64,000 bases of DNA, taken from positions 41,464 through 105,463 of the forward strand of contig JAJVIH010000050.1 in NCBI GenBank assembly GCA_022072125.1, read 5' to 3'. Origin of the DNA: Myxococcota bacterium. Lineage in GTDB: Bacteria > Myxococcota > JAJVIH01. The notes under the pieces were generated by a model that saw nothing but the letters and a program-made list of their open reading frames with translations, searched no databases and had not been told where the DNA came from. A program made the position numbers and the translations under genes. The stretch's first letter is position 1; the number at the start of each line of letters is the position of its first letter. This document shows, one piece after another, positions 20,657 to 29,218 of this stretch.

Positions 20657-22100
20657 ACCCACGGGATTCATGGAGTTCACCCGCGAGGACCCGCCCAAAC
20701 GTCCGGTCGAGGAGCGCATCCGCGACTTCCGCGAATTCGAGGGATACCTGCCGCACGGCCGGCTGATTCAGCAGGCGTCCCGCTGCATGGACTGCGGCGT
20801 GCCCTTTTGCCACGCCCACGGTTGCCCCACGGAAAACCGCATTCCCGAATGGATTGATCAGGTCCGCATGGAACGCTGGCGGGATGCGCTGGACCTGCTC
20901 CATTCCACCGACAACTTCCCCGAGTTCACCGGGCGCGTCTGCCCGGCGCCCTGCGAAAACGCCTGCACGCTGGGCATCAACCAGCCCGCCGTGACCATCC
21001 GCCACATCGAATTGCAGATCATCGAACGCGGATGGCGCGAGGGATGGGTCACGCCGCGCCCCGCCGGCGAACACACGGGCCTGAAGGCGGCGGTGGTGGG
21101 TTCGGGGCCCGCGGGTCTCGCCTGCGCGCAGGAACTGGCGCGGCGCGGCCATGCGGTGACCGTCTTCGAGCGGGATGATCGCGTCGGCGGGCTGCTGCGC
21201 TACGGCATCCCGGATTTCAAGCTGGAGAAACATGTCATTGATCGCCGCCTGCGGCAGATGGAAGCCGAAGGCGTGGTGTTTGAAACCGGCGTGGATGTGG
21301 GCGTGGATTTGTCCTCGCGCTACCTGATGCGCAGTTTCGACGCGGTGGCCCTGACCATCGGCGCCATGATTCCGCGCCCGGTGGATGCCGCGGGGCGCGC
21401 GCTGGCGGGCGTCCACTACGCCATGGAATACCTGACCCAGCAGAACCGGCGCACCGCCGGCGATCGCGAACCTCCGTCCGGAATCATCAACGCCGCCGGC
21501 AAGCGCGTGGTGGTGATCGGCGGCGGCGACACCGGTTCGGACTGCATCGGCACGGCTCACCGGCAGGGCGCCGCGTCCGTGTCGCAACTGGAGATTTTGC
21601 CCCGTCCGCCGGACAGCCGCGCGCCGGACAATCCCTGGCCCACCTGGGCGAAGGTGCTGCGCGCCTCCCATTCCCACGAGGAGGGCTGCGAGCGCTACTG
21701 GAATATCTCCACGAAGGAATTTCTCGGGGAGAATGGCCAGGTGACGGCGCTGCGGTGCGCGCGCGTGGAGTGGACGCCATCCGCCGGCGGCCGCATGGAA
21801 CTGAAGGATGTTCCCGGCGGCGAACTGATCCTGCCCGCGGATCTGGTGCTGATCGCGGCGGGTTTCACGGGTCCCGCGCTGGGAAGCCTGCGCCAGGAGT
21901 TGAATCTCGCGCTTTCGCCCGGCGGGACCGTGCGGGTGGACAGCCAGATGATGACCAGCACGCCGGGGGTTTTCGCCGCCGGAGACTGCGTGATCGGCGC
22001 TTCGCTGGTGGTGCGCGCCCTGCACCAGGGCCGCGTGATGGGACAGCGCATGCATGACTGGCTGCTGCGGCAGGATTCGCGTTCCGCGGCGGCGGAATAG
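20649..22100 (+). CDS. gltD: Glutamate synthase small subunit
   Basis: 483 residues from ATG at 20649 (MAKPTGFMEFTRED), with GAGG in the end of gltB as ribosome site; the longer ORF start at 20610 lies inside gltB. Transfers electrons from NADPH through FAD and [4Fe-4S] clusters to GltB. Two Cys clusters at the N-terminus (RCMDCGVPFCHAHGCPTEN and CPAPCENACTLG) bind [4Fe-4S]. FAD site: GSGPAGLACAQELARRGH. NAD(P)H site: VVVIGGGDTGSDCIGTAHR. C-terminal FAD motif: TSTPGVFAAGDCVIGASL. Translationally coupled to gltB, as usual in bacteria. Confidence 0.97.
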   Translation: MAKPTGFMEFTREDPPKRPVEERIRDFREFEGYLPHGRLIQQASRCMDCGVPFCHAHGCPTENRIPEWIDQVRMERWRDALDLLHSTDNFPEFTGRVCPAPCENACTLGINQPAVTIRHIELQIIERGWREGWVTPRPAGEHTGLKAAVVGSGPAGLACAQELARRGHAVTVFERDDRVGGLLRYGIPDFKLEKHVIDRRLRQMEAEGVVFETGVDVGVDLSSRYLMRSFDAVALTIGAMIPRPVDAAGRALAGVHYAMEYLTQQNRRTAGDREPPSGIINAAGKRVVVIGGGDTGSDCIGTAHRQGAASVSQLEILPRPPDSRAPDNPWPTWAKVLRASHSHEEGCERYWNISTKEFLGENGQVTALRCARVEWTPSAGGRMELKDVPGGELILPADLVLIAAGFTGPALGSLRQELNLALSPGGTVRVDSQMMTSTPGVFAAGDCVIGASLVVRALHQGRVMGQRMHDWLLRQDSRSAAAE

Positions 22101-22224
22101 GATTTCACCGGCAATCGGGTCCGCAGCGCCATGGAAGGCCATTCCGCGGCGGCGTTTCCACGGCCGGCTGGACGGACCAGGCGCGATGCCTCATCATTCT
22201 CCCGTTTTCAGCCGGAGAATAACC

Positions 22225-22539
22225 ATGAGACTGATTGGCGTCATCATCCTTGCGGCGGCGTGTTGGGCCCCTGTTTCCGCGCTCGCCGGTAAATCGGCCT
22301 GCGTCAGGGCCTGTGACAAAAGCCGGGCGGCCTGCAAATGCAAGGCGAAAGACGAGGCATGCCGCGCTGCTTGCGAGGACGCGCGGTTGACCTGCCGCAA
22401 GACCTGCGAGGACAAGGCGTCGAACTGCAAATCCGCCTGTTCCAACACCTCCAGCAAATGTCTGGTGGCCGCCAGCAGCGACGCCCGCCGCGCCGCCTGC
22501 GAAAAGCAGGAAGCCTCCTGTGTCAAAGGTTGCGACTGA
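22225..22539 (+). CDS. Small secreted Cys-rich helical-repeat protein
   Basis: 104 residues from ATG at 22225, behind GGAGA at 7 bases. A Sec signal peptide ends in SALAG. The mature part of about 80 residues has about 14 Cys spaced mostly as C-x3-C-x6, an 11-residue period (CRAACEDARLTCRKTCEDKAS is typical, here quoted across repeats). The residues between are helix formers (Ala, Lys, Glu, Asp). This suggests long amphipathic helices locked by disulfides or lined by thiols, or a metal-binding helical bundle. I do not recognise a family. It follows gltD by 124 bases and is probably transcribed separately or by read-through. Confidence 0.75.
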   Translation: MRLIGVIILAAACWAPVSALAGKSACVRACDKSRAACKCKAKDEACRAACEDARLTCRKTCEDKASNCKSACSNTSSKCLVAASSDARRAACEKQEASCVKGCD

Positions 22540-22707
22540 AGCCCGTTGTCCAGGTCCAGCGCGGCGGGAGGTGTTCACCCGCGCCCTGGGACGGATTCGC
22601 CCGCTTCAGCATCCGGTTCCCGCGGCAGGGAAAAGCGGCGCTCACCGTGGAAAGGCGGCGGCGCCGTTTCGCGCATTCGATTGTGGAGTCATGCGGGCGG
22701 AAGCGGA

Positions 22708-23643
22708 TCAAGCGTCCAGATCGGCCTGGGACAGGCCCACCCGGTCAAACTCCTGTTGCAGGTATTCGGCGGCGCGGTGGGCGATGTACTCCACCACGTT
22801 CATTTCGCCGGGAGTGAAGCTGTCGTTGGCCTTCTTGTTGATCAGTTCAAGCGCGCCGTACACCCGTTCCTGGTTCTTGAGCGGCACGCACAGGATGGAG
22901 CGGGTCTTGAAATTCAGCTTCTTGGATATCTCGGCGTAGAACCGGGGGTCGCGGTTCACATCGCTGATGGCCAGCGACACGCCGTGCATCACCGAGAATC
23001 CGACGATGCCCATGCCATAGGGCACGCGCAGCTTCAGCAGTTCGTTCTTCGCCGGACCGGACGCCGTTTCAAAATACATGTCCAGCCGGTTGATGTCCGA
23101 CAGGATGATGGATGCCGCCTCGCAATGGACGTATTTCTCGGCCAGGTTCATGAACCCTTCCAGCACCGCCTTCTGCGGGCTTCCGCTGGCGATTTCATTG
23201 GTGGCCTCGAACAGATCGGCGAGGGCGGCGTCCACGTCAATATCCCGGACGGGCGCCTGGCGGGCCATGGACGGCGCCTGCACATGGGGGGCGCGCATGA
23301 CTTCCATGGGCGTGTCGGGCATCTGCATGGCCGCGACGCGCAGGATGCTCTCCTTCGACGGGGCTGGGTGCGCCGGGGCGTGCTGCGCCGGAACCGCGGC
23401 GGCCTTCAGCACCTCCCCCTGCAGTTCACGGATGCGGAAGACCCGGCCTGATTTGGAATCCGAGACGTTGATGGAGCCGTCCTGCTGGATGTCTATCAGC
23501 AGGTTCTGGACGGAAACCCCCGACTTGCCATAGGTGGAAAGCCCTGCCTGGAGCGCGTTCAGCCAGTTGTCGGACTGGAGCCGGATGGTGACGTCATTGC
23601 CGGCGGCGTCGCTCTGCGGCATGAAAACTTCAAACACGGCCAT
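22708..23643 (-). CDS. GAF-domain sensory protein
   Basis: 311 residues from ATG at 23643 behind GGAGG at 7 bases; the longer ORF start adds an unsupported N-terminus. Residues 1-75 form a compact domain (MAVFEVFMPQSDAAGNDVTI and WLNALQAGLSTYGKSG) that appears to be a separate module. An Ala/Pro-rich linker with Met-rich stretch follows. Residues about 155-305 are a GAF domain (CEAASIILSDINRLDMYFET, GIVGFSVMHGVSLAISDVNR, SILCVPLKNQERVYGALELI). GAF domains bind small ligands or chromophores; no output domain is attached, so it may act on a partner protein. Monocistronic by context. Confidence 0.82.
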   Translation of the reverse strand: MAVFEVFMPQSDAAGNDVTIRLQSDNWLNALQAGLSTYGKSGVSVQNLLIDIQQDGSINVSDSKSGRVFRIRELQGEVLKAAAVPAQHAPAHPAPSKESILRVAAMQMPDTPMEVMRAPHVQAPSMARQAPVRDIDVDAALADLFEATNEIASGSPQKAVLEGFMNLAEKYVHCEAASIILSDINRLDMYFETASGPAKNELLKLRVPYGMGIVGFSVMHGVSLAISDVNRDPRFYAEISKKLNFKTRSILCVPLKNQERVYGALELINKKANDSFTPGEMNVVEYIAHRAAEYLQQEFDRVGLSQADLDA

Positions 23644-23835
23644 GGGTAGCCCTCCAGGTGCGTGGCGCAGGTTGGGGATTGTGCCAGTTGAAACCAGACG
23701 CGAACGTAACCACCGGGTGAAATCCAAGTCAAGGACTGGCCCGGTGCGTGGTGCGGAAATCCCCCCAGCGGCTTCGCCAGGCGAAAAAGTGGGGGAGAGA
23801 AGAACCGCGCGGGTGACATGCGCTGGAACCGCTCC

Positions 23836-23867
23836 AAACAAAACAGCGGGCTCCGCCGGGAGCCCGC
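23836..23867 (-). terminator. Rho-independent terminator after the rhodanese-MoeB gene
   Basis: On the minus strand GCGGGCTCC-CGGC-GGAGCCCGC (perfect 9-bp stem, 4-base loop, 23846-23867) is followed by TGTTTTGTTT. It starts 24 bases after the stop of the gene at 23891. Confidence 0.85.
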
Positions 23868-23890
23868 CGCCGCGTGATTGGCCGGGGAAC

Positions 23891-25063
23891 TTACGCCGCG
23901 ATGGCGCAGAACTGCTCGTAATCAATCAGTTCGCGGATTTCCGGATTGTCGCCGCAGACCTTGCAATGGGCGTCCCGCCGCAGTTTCATCTCGCGGAACT
24001 TCATGTTCAGCGCGTCGAACATCAGCAGGCGGCCCGAGAGCACGTTGCCCTTGCCCAGGATGATCTTGATCGCCTCCATCGCCTGGATGCTGCCCACAAT
24101 GCCCGGGAGCACGCCCAGCACGCCCGCTTCCGAACAGGAAGGAACCATGCCCGGAGGCGGCGGTTCCGGATACAGGCAGCGATAGCACGGGCCATCCTGG
24201 TAATTGTACACGGTCGCCTGCCCCTCGAAACGGAAGATCGATCCGTGGACATTGGGCTTGCCCAGCATCACGCAGGCGTCGTTGATCAGGTAGCGCGTGG
24301 GAAAATTGTCGGTGCCGTCCACCACGATGTCGAATTTCTCGAAAATCCCCATCACGTTCTGGCTCGACAGGCGATCCTGATAGGGAATGATATTGACATC
24401 GGGGTTCAGGCCCTTGAGACGCTTGGCCGCCGATTCCACCTTCGGAACATTGATCATGTCGGTGGAGTGCAGAATCTGGCGCTGCAGGTTGGATGCGTCC
24501 ACCACGTCCGGATCGATCACGCCCAGCGTGCCAACGCCCGCCGCGGCCAGGTAGAGGGCGGCGGGACTTCCCAGCCCGCCCGCGCCGACCAGCAGCACCT
24601 TGGCGTCGAGCAGTTTTTTCTGGCCGGTTTCGCCCACCTCGGGGAGCATGATGTGACGGCTGTAACGGTCGCGCTGGTCCGCGCTGAGTTCGCGCTCCTG
24701 CGCGATGGGCAGGTTGTGGCGCTTCCAGCCGTTGAAGCCGGTATCCAGGGACGACACGTTGGTATAGCCCATCAAGGCCAGCGACTGGGCGGCCAGCGCC
24801 GAGCGGTTGCCGCCCGCGCAGTACAGCACCACGTGCTTGTCGCGCGCGGGAACATGCTCCTCGATGCGCAGTTCCAGAAAACCGCGGGCGATATGAACAG
24901 AGTGGGGGATGAACCCGGCGCGGCGTTCATCTTTTTCACGCACGTCAATAATGACCACCTCGCCATGTTCGGCCTTGGGAACCAGTTCATGAACCTGGTC
25001 AGCGGTGACTTCCCTGACGGCCTTGCGGGCGCGGCTGATCAACTCCTGGGACGAAACGGACAT
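23891..25063 (-). CDS. moeB: Rhodanese - MoeB/ThiF adenylyltransferase fusion
   Basis: 390 residues behind GAGGAGA. Residues about 15-125 are a rhodanese domain with active-site loop YCAGGNRS. Residues about 135-385 are a MoeB/ThiF E1-like domain: YSRHIMLPEVGETGQ, ATP site VGAGGLGSPAALYLAAAGVG, Cys-containing crossover VPSCSEAGVLGVLPG, and zinc ligands CYRC and CKVC. Such proteins adenylate the C-terminal Gly of MoaD/ThiS-type sulfur carriers and load sulfur on them, for molybdopterin or thiamine synthesis. Here the rhodanese is N-terminal, the reverse of MOCS3/MoeZ. moaC (33976) and a molybdenum hydroxylase (1-1129) in the window fit a molybdopterin role; thiL at 26931 leaves thiamine open. 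Confidence 0.88.
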   Translation of the reverse strand: MSVSSQELISRARKAVREVTADQVHELVPKAEHGEVVIIDVREKDERRAGFIPHSVHIARGFLELRIEEHVPARDKHVVLYCAGGNRSALAAQSLALMGYTNVSSLDTGFNGWKRHNLPIAQERELSADQRDRYSRHIMLPEVGETGQKKLLDAKVLLVGAGGLGSPAALYLAAAGVGTLGVIDPDVVDASNLQRQILHSTDMINVPKVESAAKRLKGLNPDVNIIPYQDRLSSQNVMGIFEKFDIVVDGTDNFPTRYLINDACVMLGKPNVHGSIFRFEGQATVYNYQDGPCYRCLYPEPPPPGMVPSCSEAGVLGVLPGIVGSIQAMEAIKIILGKGNVLSGRLLMFDALNMKFREMKLRRDAHCKVCGDNPEIRELIDYEQFCAIAA

Positions 25064-25098
25064 GGTGATTTCTCCTCGAAAACCAGTAACGGTTCAGA

Positions 25099-25125
25099 AT
25101 TAAACCTGCGAACGGCGGCTGTCAA
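25099..25125 (-). promoter_or_regulatory. Candidate promoter of the rhodanese-MoeB gene
   Basis: On the minus strand TTGACA (25125-25120) and TTTAAT (25104-25099) are separated by 15 bases, a short but usable spacing. They lie 36 bases upstream of the ATG, in a locally AT-richer leader. Confidence 0.45.
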
Positions 25126-25326
25126 ATACCGCTTATTCCCATCGGAAATGGTTATAATCACAACTGGTTCGCCTGGCAAGGGGATTTTGCCCGTCTGGAA
25201 TCCATTCCCGGGGGAAGGTGTCCGCCTGCATTCATCCACCAGTCCACGGCCCAGCCAGACAGCGCCGGGGCGAGGTGAGCAAGCGGAAAAGGCAGGCCGG
25301 TTCGCGGGCGCATATTACGCCGCACC

Positions 25327-26934
25327 CTATTGCCGTGGAGAGGCGGTTCCGGCGGCGGATGCGGGGGCCGCCGGCGGCAGCAAGGCGCCCTGATCCTCGC
25401 AGGCCCAGCCGCAGGATGTGCGTTCTTCCGCCATTTCCAGCGCCCAGCGTTTCATCGGTGAGTCCAGCCGCTCCTGCCGCAAGGTCCGCACGCCCTGGCA
25501 GGCGAGACCCCGCCGCGCCGGCGCTGCCCCGAAAAGCAGCACGGTCCCCGCCGCGCGCGCCAGTTCCAGCGAGTCCGGCGGCAGGCCGGCCAGCGCGGAC
25601 AATCCCGCATGGCCGCGCATGGGCGTGAAGAGGCGCATCTGGTCGCGGGCGTGGTCGCGGGCGTTCTCGATCCATCCCTGCCAAGCGTACTGGAAGGGCC
25701 ATGCGGCGAGCGTCTCCTCTTCCAGTCCGGCATGGCGGAGCGCGGACTGGGCTCCATCCGCCGGGGTCATGGCGCCGCAGGGCTCGACCATGGCGCTCAT
25801 GCGGCGCATGATATCGGAAAACAGTTTTTCCGCGCCCGCCGCACGGGCGTCGCGGGACGCCGCCGCGAGCAGCAACAGCAGCATGCGGGGGCCGTAGCCG
25901 CGCAGCGTGCAGGCGTTTTCCTCCAGCCGGGCGGGACGGATGAAATCCAGCCAGTCCAGGCCATCGGCCACCGGTGAAGGCGGAATATCCCCGCGGTTCA
26001 GCAATCCCTTCTCGTGCAGGGCGCGGATGTAGTCCGCGATGGGTTTGACCTCGTCCTCCACCACCGTGTGCTTCCAGCCCGCGCAGGCGTCTCCCGGTTT
26101 CGGCGTGAGCGCCGCGCGCAACACATCCGGCATGGCGGGACGCCAGTCCGGCGTTCGCGCGCGATCTTCGCGGAGGCGATCCCAGGCCGCGCGCAAATGC
26201 GCGCCCGCCATGAGCAGCCAGGCCCCGTGCAGCGCGGCCCCGGGCGCGACGCCGCTCTCCCCCCTGCCCAGCGCCGCGAAGCGCGTCCCCAGCGTTCCGA
26301 ACAGGCTGGCGGTTTCGCGGATAACCGCCGGTTCGGCCTTCAGCGGCGGCAGGGGGTAGCGCTCCAGAAACAGATCGGCGGGAGACACCGTGACTCCCGG
26401 TGTCTGGATCATCAGCCAGCGGTATTCTTCTTCCGGCGTTTGCGGATCGCGCAGCCACCACACCGCGCCCGAAGCCAGCATCAGCATCCCCGCCGCCGCC
26501 GCCCGGCGGATTTTCGCCCGGGGTGAAAACGGACGGAAGTGATGCAAACCCAGCGCCAGCGCCGCCCAGGCCAGAATCACCACCCGGACCCCATCCCCCT
26601 TCACCAGGACAAAATCCGCCGCCGCCATGCCGGAAAGCACGGTCAGGGACAATTCCAGGGCCAGGCCCGCCATCCCCGCCACCCATCCCGCCATCCCCGG
26701 AGGCCAGTTCCCGCCCACACCCCACGCCGCCACGCGCAGCACGATGATCACGCATGGGACCACCGCGCCATCCAGCAGGCGGGAGGATTCATCCATCGCG
26801 CTCCAGCGGCGCAACAGCGGTGCGAAAATTCCCCCGCCGTCCACGGAGGTGGATGACAGGACGGCGATGATCAACCACTCCAGGATCGCCGCGTTCCAGC
26901 GCAGCATTCCCGCCGCCAGCGCCCGCCGGCTCAC
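25327..26934 (-). CDS. Membrane protein with large C-terminal domain, unknown function
   Basis: 535 residues from GTG at 26934, which overlaps the TGA of thiL (GTGA) and fixes the start by coupling. The N-terminal 170 residues hold about four to five hydrophobic segments (LEWLIIAVLSS; VVPCVIIVLRVAAWGVGG; MAGLALELSLTVLSG; GVRVVILAWAALALG). The rest is a helical soluble domain without a motif I recognise, including a Leu-rich segment (MLLLLLAAASRDARAAGA). The Pro/Ala-rich C-terminus is probably disordered. Last gene of the MglA-like / kinase / thiL operon. No function assigned. Confidence 0.7.
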   Translation of the reverse strand: MSRRALAAGMLRWNAAILEWLIIAVLSSTSVDGGGIFAPLLRRWSAMDESSRLLDGAVVPCVIIVLRVAAWGVGGNWPPGMAGWVAGMAGLALELSLTVLSGMAAADFVLVKGDGVRVVILAWAALALGLHHFRPFSPRAKIRRAAAAGMLMLASGAVWWLRDPQTPEEEYRWLMIQTPGVTVSPADLFLERYPLPPLKAEPAVIRETASLFGTLGTRFAALGRGESGVAPGAALHGAWLLMAGAHLRAAWDRLREDRARTPDWRPAMPDVLRAALTPKPGDACAGWKHTVVEDEVKPIADYIRALHEKGLLNRGDIPPSPVADGLDWLDFIRPARLEENACTLRGYGPRMLLLLLAAASRDARAAGAEKLFSDIMRRMSAMVEPCGAMTPADGAQSALRHAGLEEETLAAWPFQYAWQGWIENARDHARDQMRLFTPMRGHAGLSALAGLPPDSLELARAAGTVLLFGAAPARRGLACQGVRTLRQERLDSPMKRWALEMAEERTSCGWACEDQGALLPPAAPASAAGTASPRQ

Positions 26935-27938
26935 GTGGTTCCGTCCGGGCCGCCGCGCGCTTTCAGGTGGTCATGCCCGCCCAGGGTTTCCCACTCCGGA
27001 CGGCGGCGGCCATGGTGAAGAACCATGATGGACGAATCGCCTTCCGTGAATGCGCCGATGACGGTCAGCGGCGCCGGACCGGGCCATTGCGTCAGATCAA
27101 AATCCGGCGGCAGGGCGCACAGCAGTTCGTAGTCGTCTCCGCCGATCAGCGCGCACCGCCGCGCCCGTTCGTCTCCGCCCGCGCGGATGAGCGCCGGATC
27201 AACGGGCAGCCGTTCCGCATCCACCCGCGCGCCGGCATCCGACGCGGCGCACAGATGGTGAAGGTCCTGCAGCAAACCATCGGAGAGATCAATCGCCGCG
27301 CGCACGCCCATTTTCACCAGCGTCTGGCCTTCCTTCAGCCGGACCGGGGGACGCCAAAACCGCGCCGCCAATTCCGGCGGGGTCACCACCGGCGAGGGGG
27401 CGGCGCCGGACAACTCCTCCAGCACGTAGCGGGAGGCGCCGATGGAGCCCGTCACGGCGATGCGATCGCCGGGCCGCGCGGCGGAGCGCAGCATCACGCC
27501 CCCGGGCAGGCGTTGGCCCAACACGCTCATGGTCAGCGTCACTCCGGAACGGGAGGCGGAAATATTGCCGCCCGCCAGCGCCAGACCGGCGGCCGCAAGC
27601 CCCTGGATCACGCCGTCAATCAGTCCATCCATGACGGATTCATCCAGTCCGCGCGGAATCCCCAGCGACCAGAAGAGCGCCGCCGCCTCGCCGCCCATCG
27701 CGGAGATGTCGGATACGGCCGCGGCCACGGCGCGGAATCCCACGTCCGCGGGGTCCGACCAGGCGAAGCGGAAATGAATGTCTTCGTGAGCGGCGTCGGT
27801 GGTGACCAGAACGTCCCGGTCGAAGCGGAGGATGGCGCAGTCATCGCCGATGCCGGTCAGGACATGATCCGATTGCAATGCGGCGGCGCGCCGGCGGATG
27901 CGCTCAATCCAGTCAAATTCTCCCACGCAGGAAGGCAA
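26931..27938 (-). CDS. thiL: Thiamine-monophosphate kinase
   Basis: 335 residues. Phosphorylates thiamine monophosphate to thiamine diphosphate with ATP, the last step of thiamine synthesis. Motifs of the PurM/ThiL fold: TGIGDDCAIL, TTDAAHEDIHFRF, AVSDISAMGGEA, GLALAGGNIS, AIDLSDGLLQDL and IGGDDYELL. Start: TTG at 27938 has GAGGAG at 8 bases; a GTG at 27926 (VGEFDW) is the alternative and aligns better with many family starts. It begins 29 bases after the histidine kinase gene and overlaps the next gene by GTGA, so it sits inside a signalling operon. Confidence 0.95.
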   Translation of the reverse strand: MPSCVGEFDWIERIRRRAAALQSDHVLTGIGDDCAILRFDRDVLVTTDAAHEDIHFRFAWSDPADVGFRAVAAAVSDISAMGGEAAALFWSLGIPRGLDESVMDGLIDGVIQGLAAAGLALAGGNISASRSGVTLTMSVLGQRLPGGVMLRSAARPGDRIAVTGSIGASRYVLEELSGAAPSPVVTPPELAARFWRPPVRLKEGQTLVKMGVRAAIDLSDGLLQDLHHLCAASDAGARVDAERLPVDPALIRAGGDERARRCALIGGDDYELLCALPPDFDLTQWPGPAPLTVIGAFTEGDSSIMVLHHGRRRPEWETLGGHDHLKARGGPDGTT

Positions 27939-27967
27939 GACAGGCGCTCCTCAACCGGAAGGATGGT

Positions 27968-29218
27968 TCAGCCCTGCGGGCCGGCCAGGGGCAGCACGAT
28001 GGAGAATTTGCTGCCTTTTTCCACCTGGGATTCCACCTCGATTTCGCCGCCATGGGCGCGCACGATGCCGCGCGCCAGCACCAGCCCCAGGCCGGCGCCG
28101 CCATGCTCGCGCGTGGTCGAACTGTCGGCCTGGTAGAAGGCTTCAAAAATGTGGGGAATGTCTTCCTCGCGGATGCCCACTCCCTGATCTTCCACCGTCA
28201 CCACGGCGGAATCGTGGCTCTGCTTCAGGAAGGGATGGCTGAAGCCGCCCTGCGATGAAGCGCCCGCGGATTTGCGTGCGGCAATCGTCACGCGGATTTT
28301 TCCGCCATTGCGGGAAAACTTGACCGCGTTGTCCAGGATGAAGGTGATGGCCTCGGTCATGCGCCGGCGATCCGCGGACAGCGGCGGGATGGATTCCGGC
28401 AGGACCATTTCGATTTCAATGCGTTTCTCCGCCGCGACGGCCTGCACCCGGTTGACCGCCGCCAGCACCAGGTCCTGCAGCCGGACCGGATCGGTGCTGA
28501 ATTCCAGCGCCGCGGAGTCGGTGCGGGTGACTTCCAGCAGGCCGTTGATCATCTGCAGCAGCGATTTGCCGCGCGTCAGCACAATCTGCAGGTAGTTGCG
28601 TTGCTCGTCGTTGAGCGGACCCGCGACGCCCTCGGTCAACAGTTCGCTGTAGCCCATGATGGAGGTGAGCGGGGTCTTCAACTCGTGGCTCACCGTGGAG
28701 AGAAAACTCGACTTGGCCCGGTCCAGTTCCGCCAGGCGCAGGTACGCCTGTTTCAGTTCCCGGGTTTTGCGGTCCACCTCCGCGTGCGAGGCCGCCATGG
28801 TGTCCAGGTGCATGGTCTGGGTCATGGCGCTTTTCGCCGACTGGAACAGGATATTCTCGAACGCCTGGGCGATGACCTTGCCAAGTTGGTCCACCGGCTG
28901 GCTGAGCCGATCGCTTTTGGCGTAGGGGCCAATCACCACCGTGCCGACCAGATCGCCGTTCAACTCCACCGGAAAATAATGAGCGGCTTCCTCGCCGGCG
29001 CCCGGGGAGACGCGCGAATCCGGCAGGCTGGTGTCGGCGAAAGGTTCGCCTTCCGCGTCGAGCAGACGGATGGGCACCCCGGCGATGGACTGGAAACAGG
29101 CGCATAGCTCGCGCGCCAGATCGGCCTTGATCAGGTCGCGCAGGTGGTAGGACGGCTCCAGCAGGGTTACTGCGGCGGCGTTGTGTCCGTCAGGATTTTG
29201 TGGGCGGGCTTCCGGCAT
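27968..29218 (-). CDS. Sensor histidine kinase with PocR-like sensory domain
   Basis: 416 residues. Residues about 25-125 (LRDLIKADLARELCACFQSI and IRLLDAEGEPFADTSL) resemble the PocR sensory fold. A helical linker follows. HisKA at about 165-235 has SFLSTVSHELKTPLTSIMGY with the phospho-acceptor His. HATPase_c has FILDNAVKFSRNGGKI, EDQGVGIREEDIPHIFEAFY and GAGLGLVLARGIVRAHGG. No transmembrane segment is visible, so it is probably cytoplasmic. Its ATG overlaps the 3' end of the MglA-like GTPase gene by 29 bases. No response regulator is in the window, so the partner is unknown. Confidence 0.92.
   Translation of the reverse strand: MPEARPQNPDGHNAAAVTLLEPSYHLRDLIKADLARELCACFQSIAGVPIRLLDAEGEPFADTSLPDSRVSPGAGEEAAHYFPVELNGDLVGTVVIGPYAKSDRLSQPVDQLGKVIAQAFENILFQSAKSAMTQTMHLDTMAASHAEVDRKTRELKQAYLRLAELDRAKSSFLSTVSHELKTPLTSIMGYSELLTEGVAGPLNDEQRNYLQIVLTRGKSLLQMINGLLEVTRTDSAALEFSTDPVRLQDLVLAAVNRVQAVAAEKRIEIEMVLPESIPPLSADRRRMTEAITFILDNAVKFSRNGGKIRVTIAARKSAGASSQGGFSHPFLKQSHDSAVVTVEDQGVGIREEDIPHIFEAFYQADSSTTREHGGAGLGLVLARGIVRAHGGEIEVESQVEKGSKFSIVLPLAGPQG

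Noticed and set aside
15947-20719. 1590-residue minus-strand ORF opposite gltB
   Set aside because: Its sequence is His/Gln/Arg/Val-rich without any family motif, and it is the exact antisense frame of a certain gene; a GC-rich shadow.
25152-25157. TATAAT on the + strand
   Set aside because: No -35 at proper spacing and no + strand gene downstream within the region.
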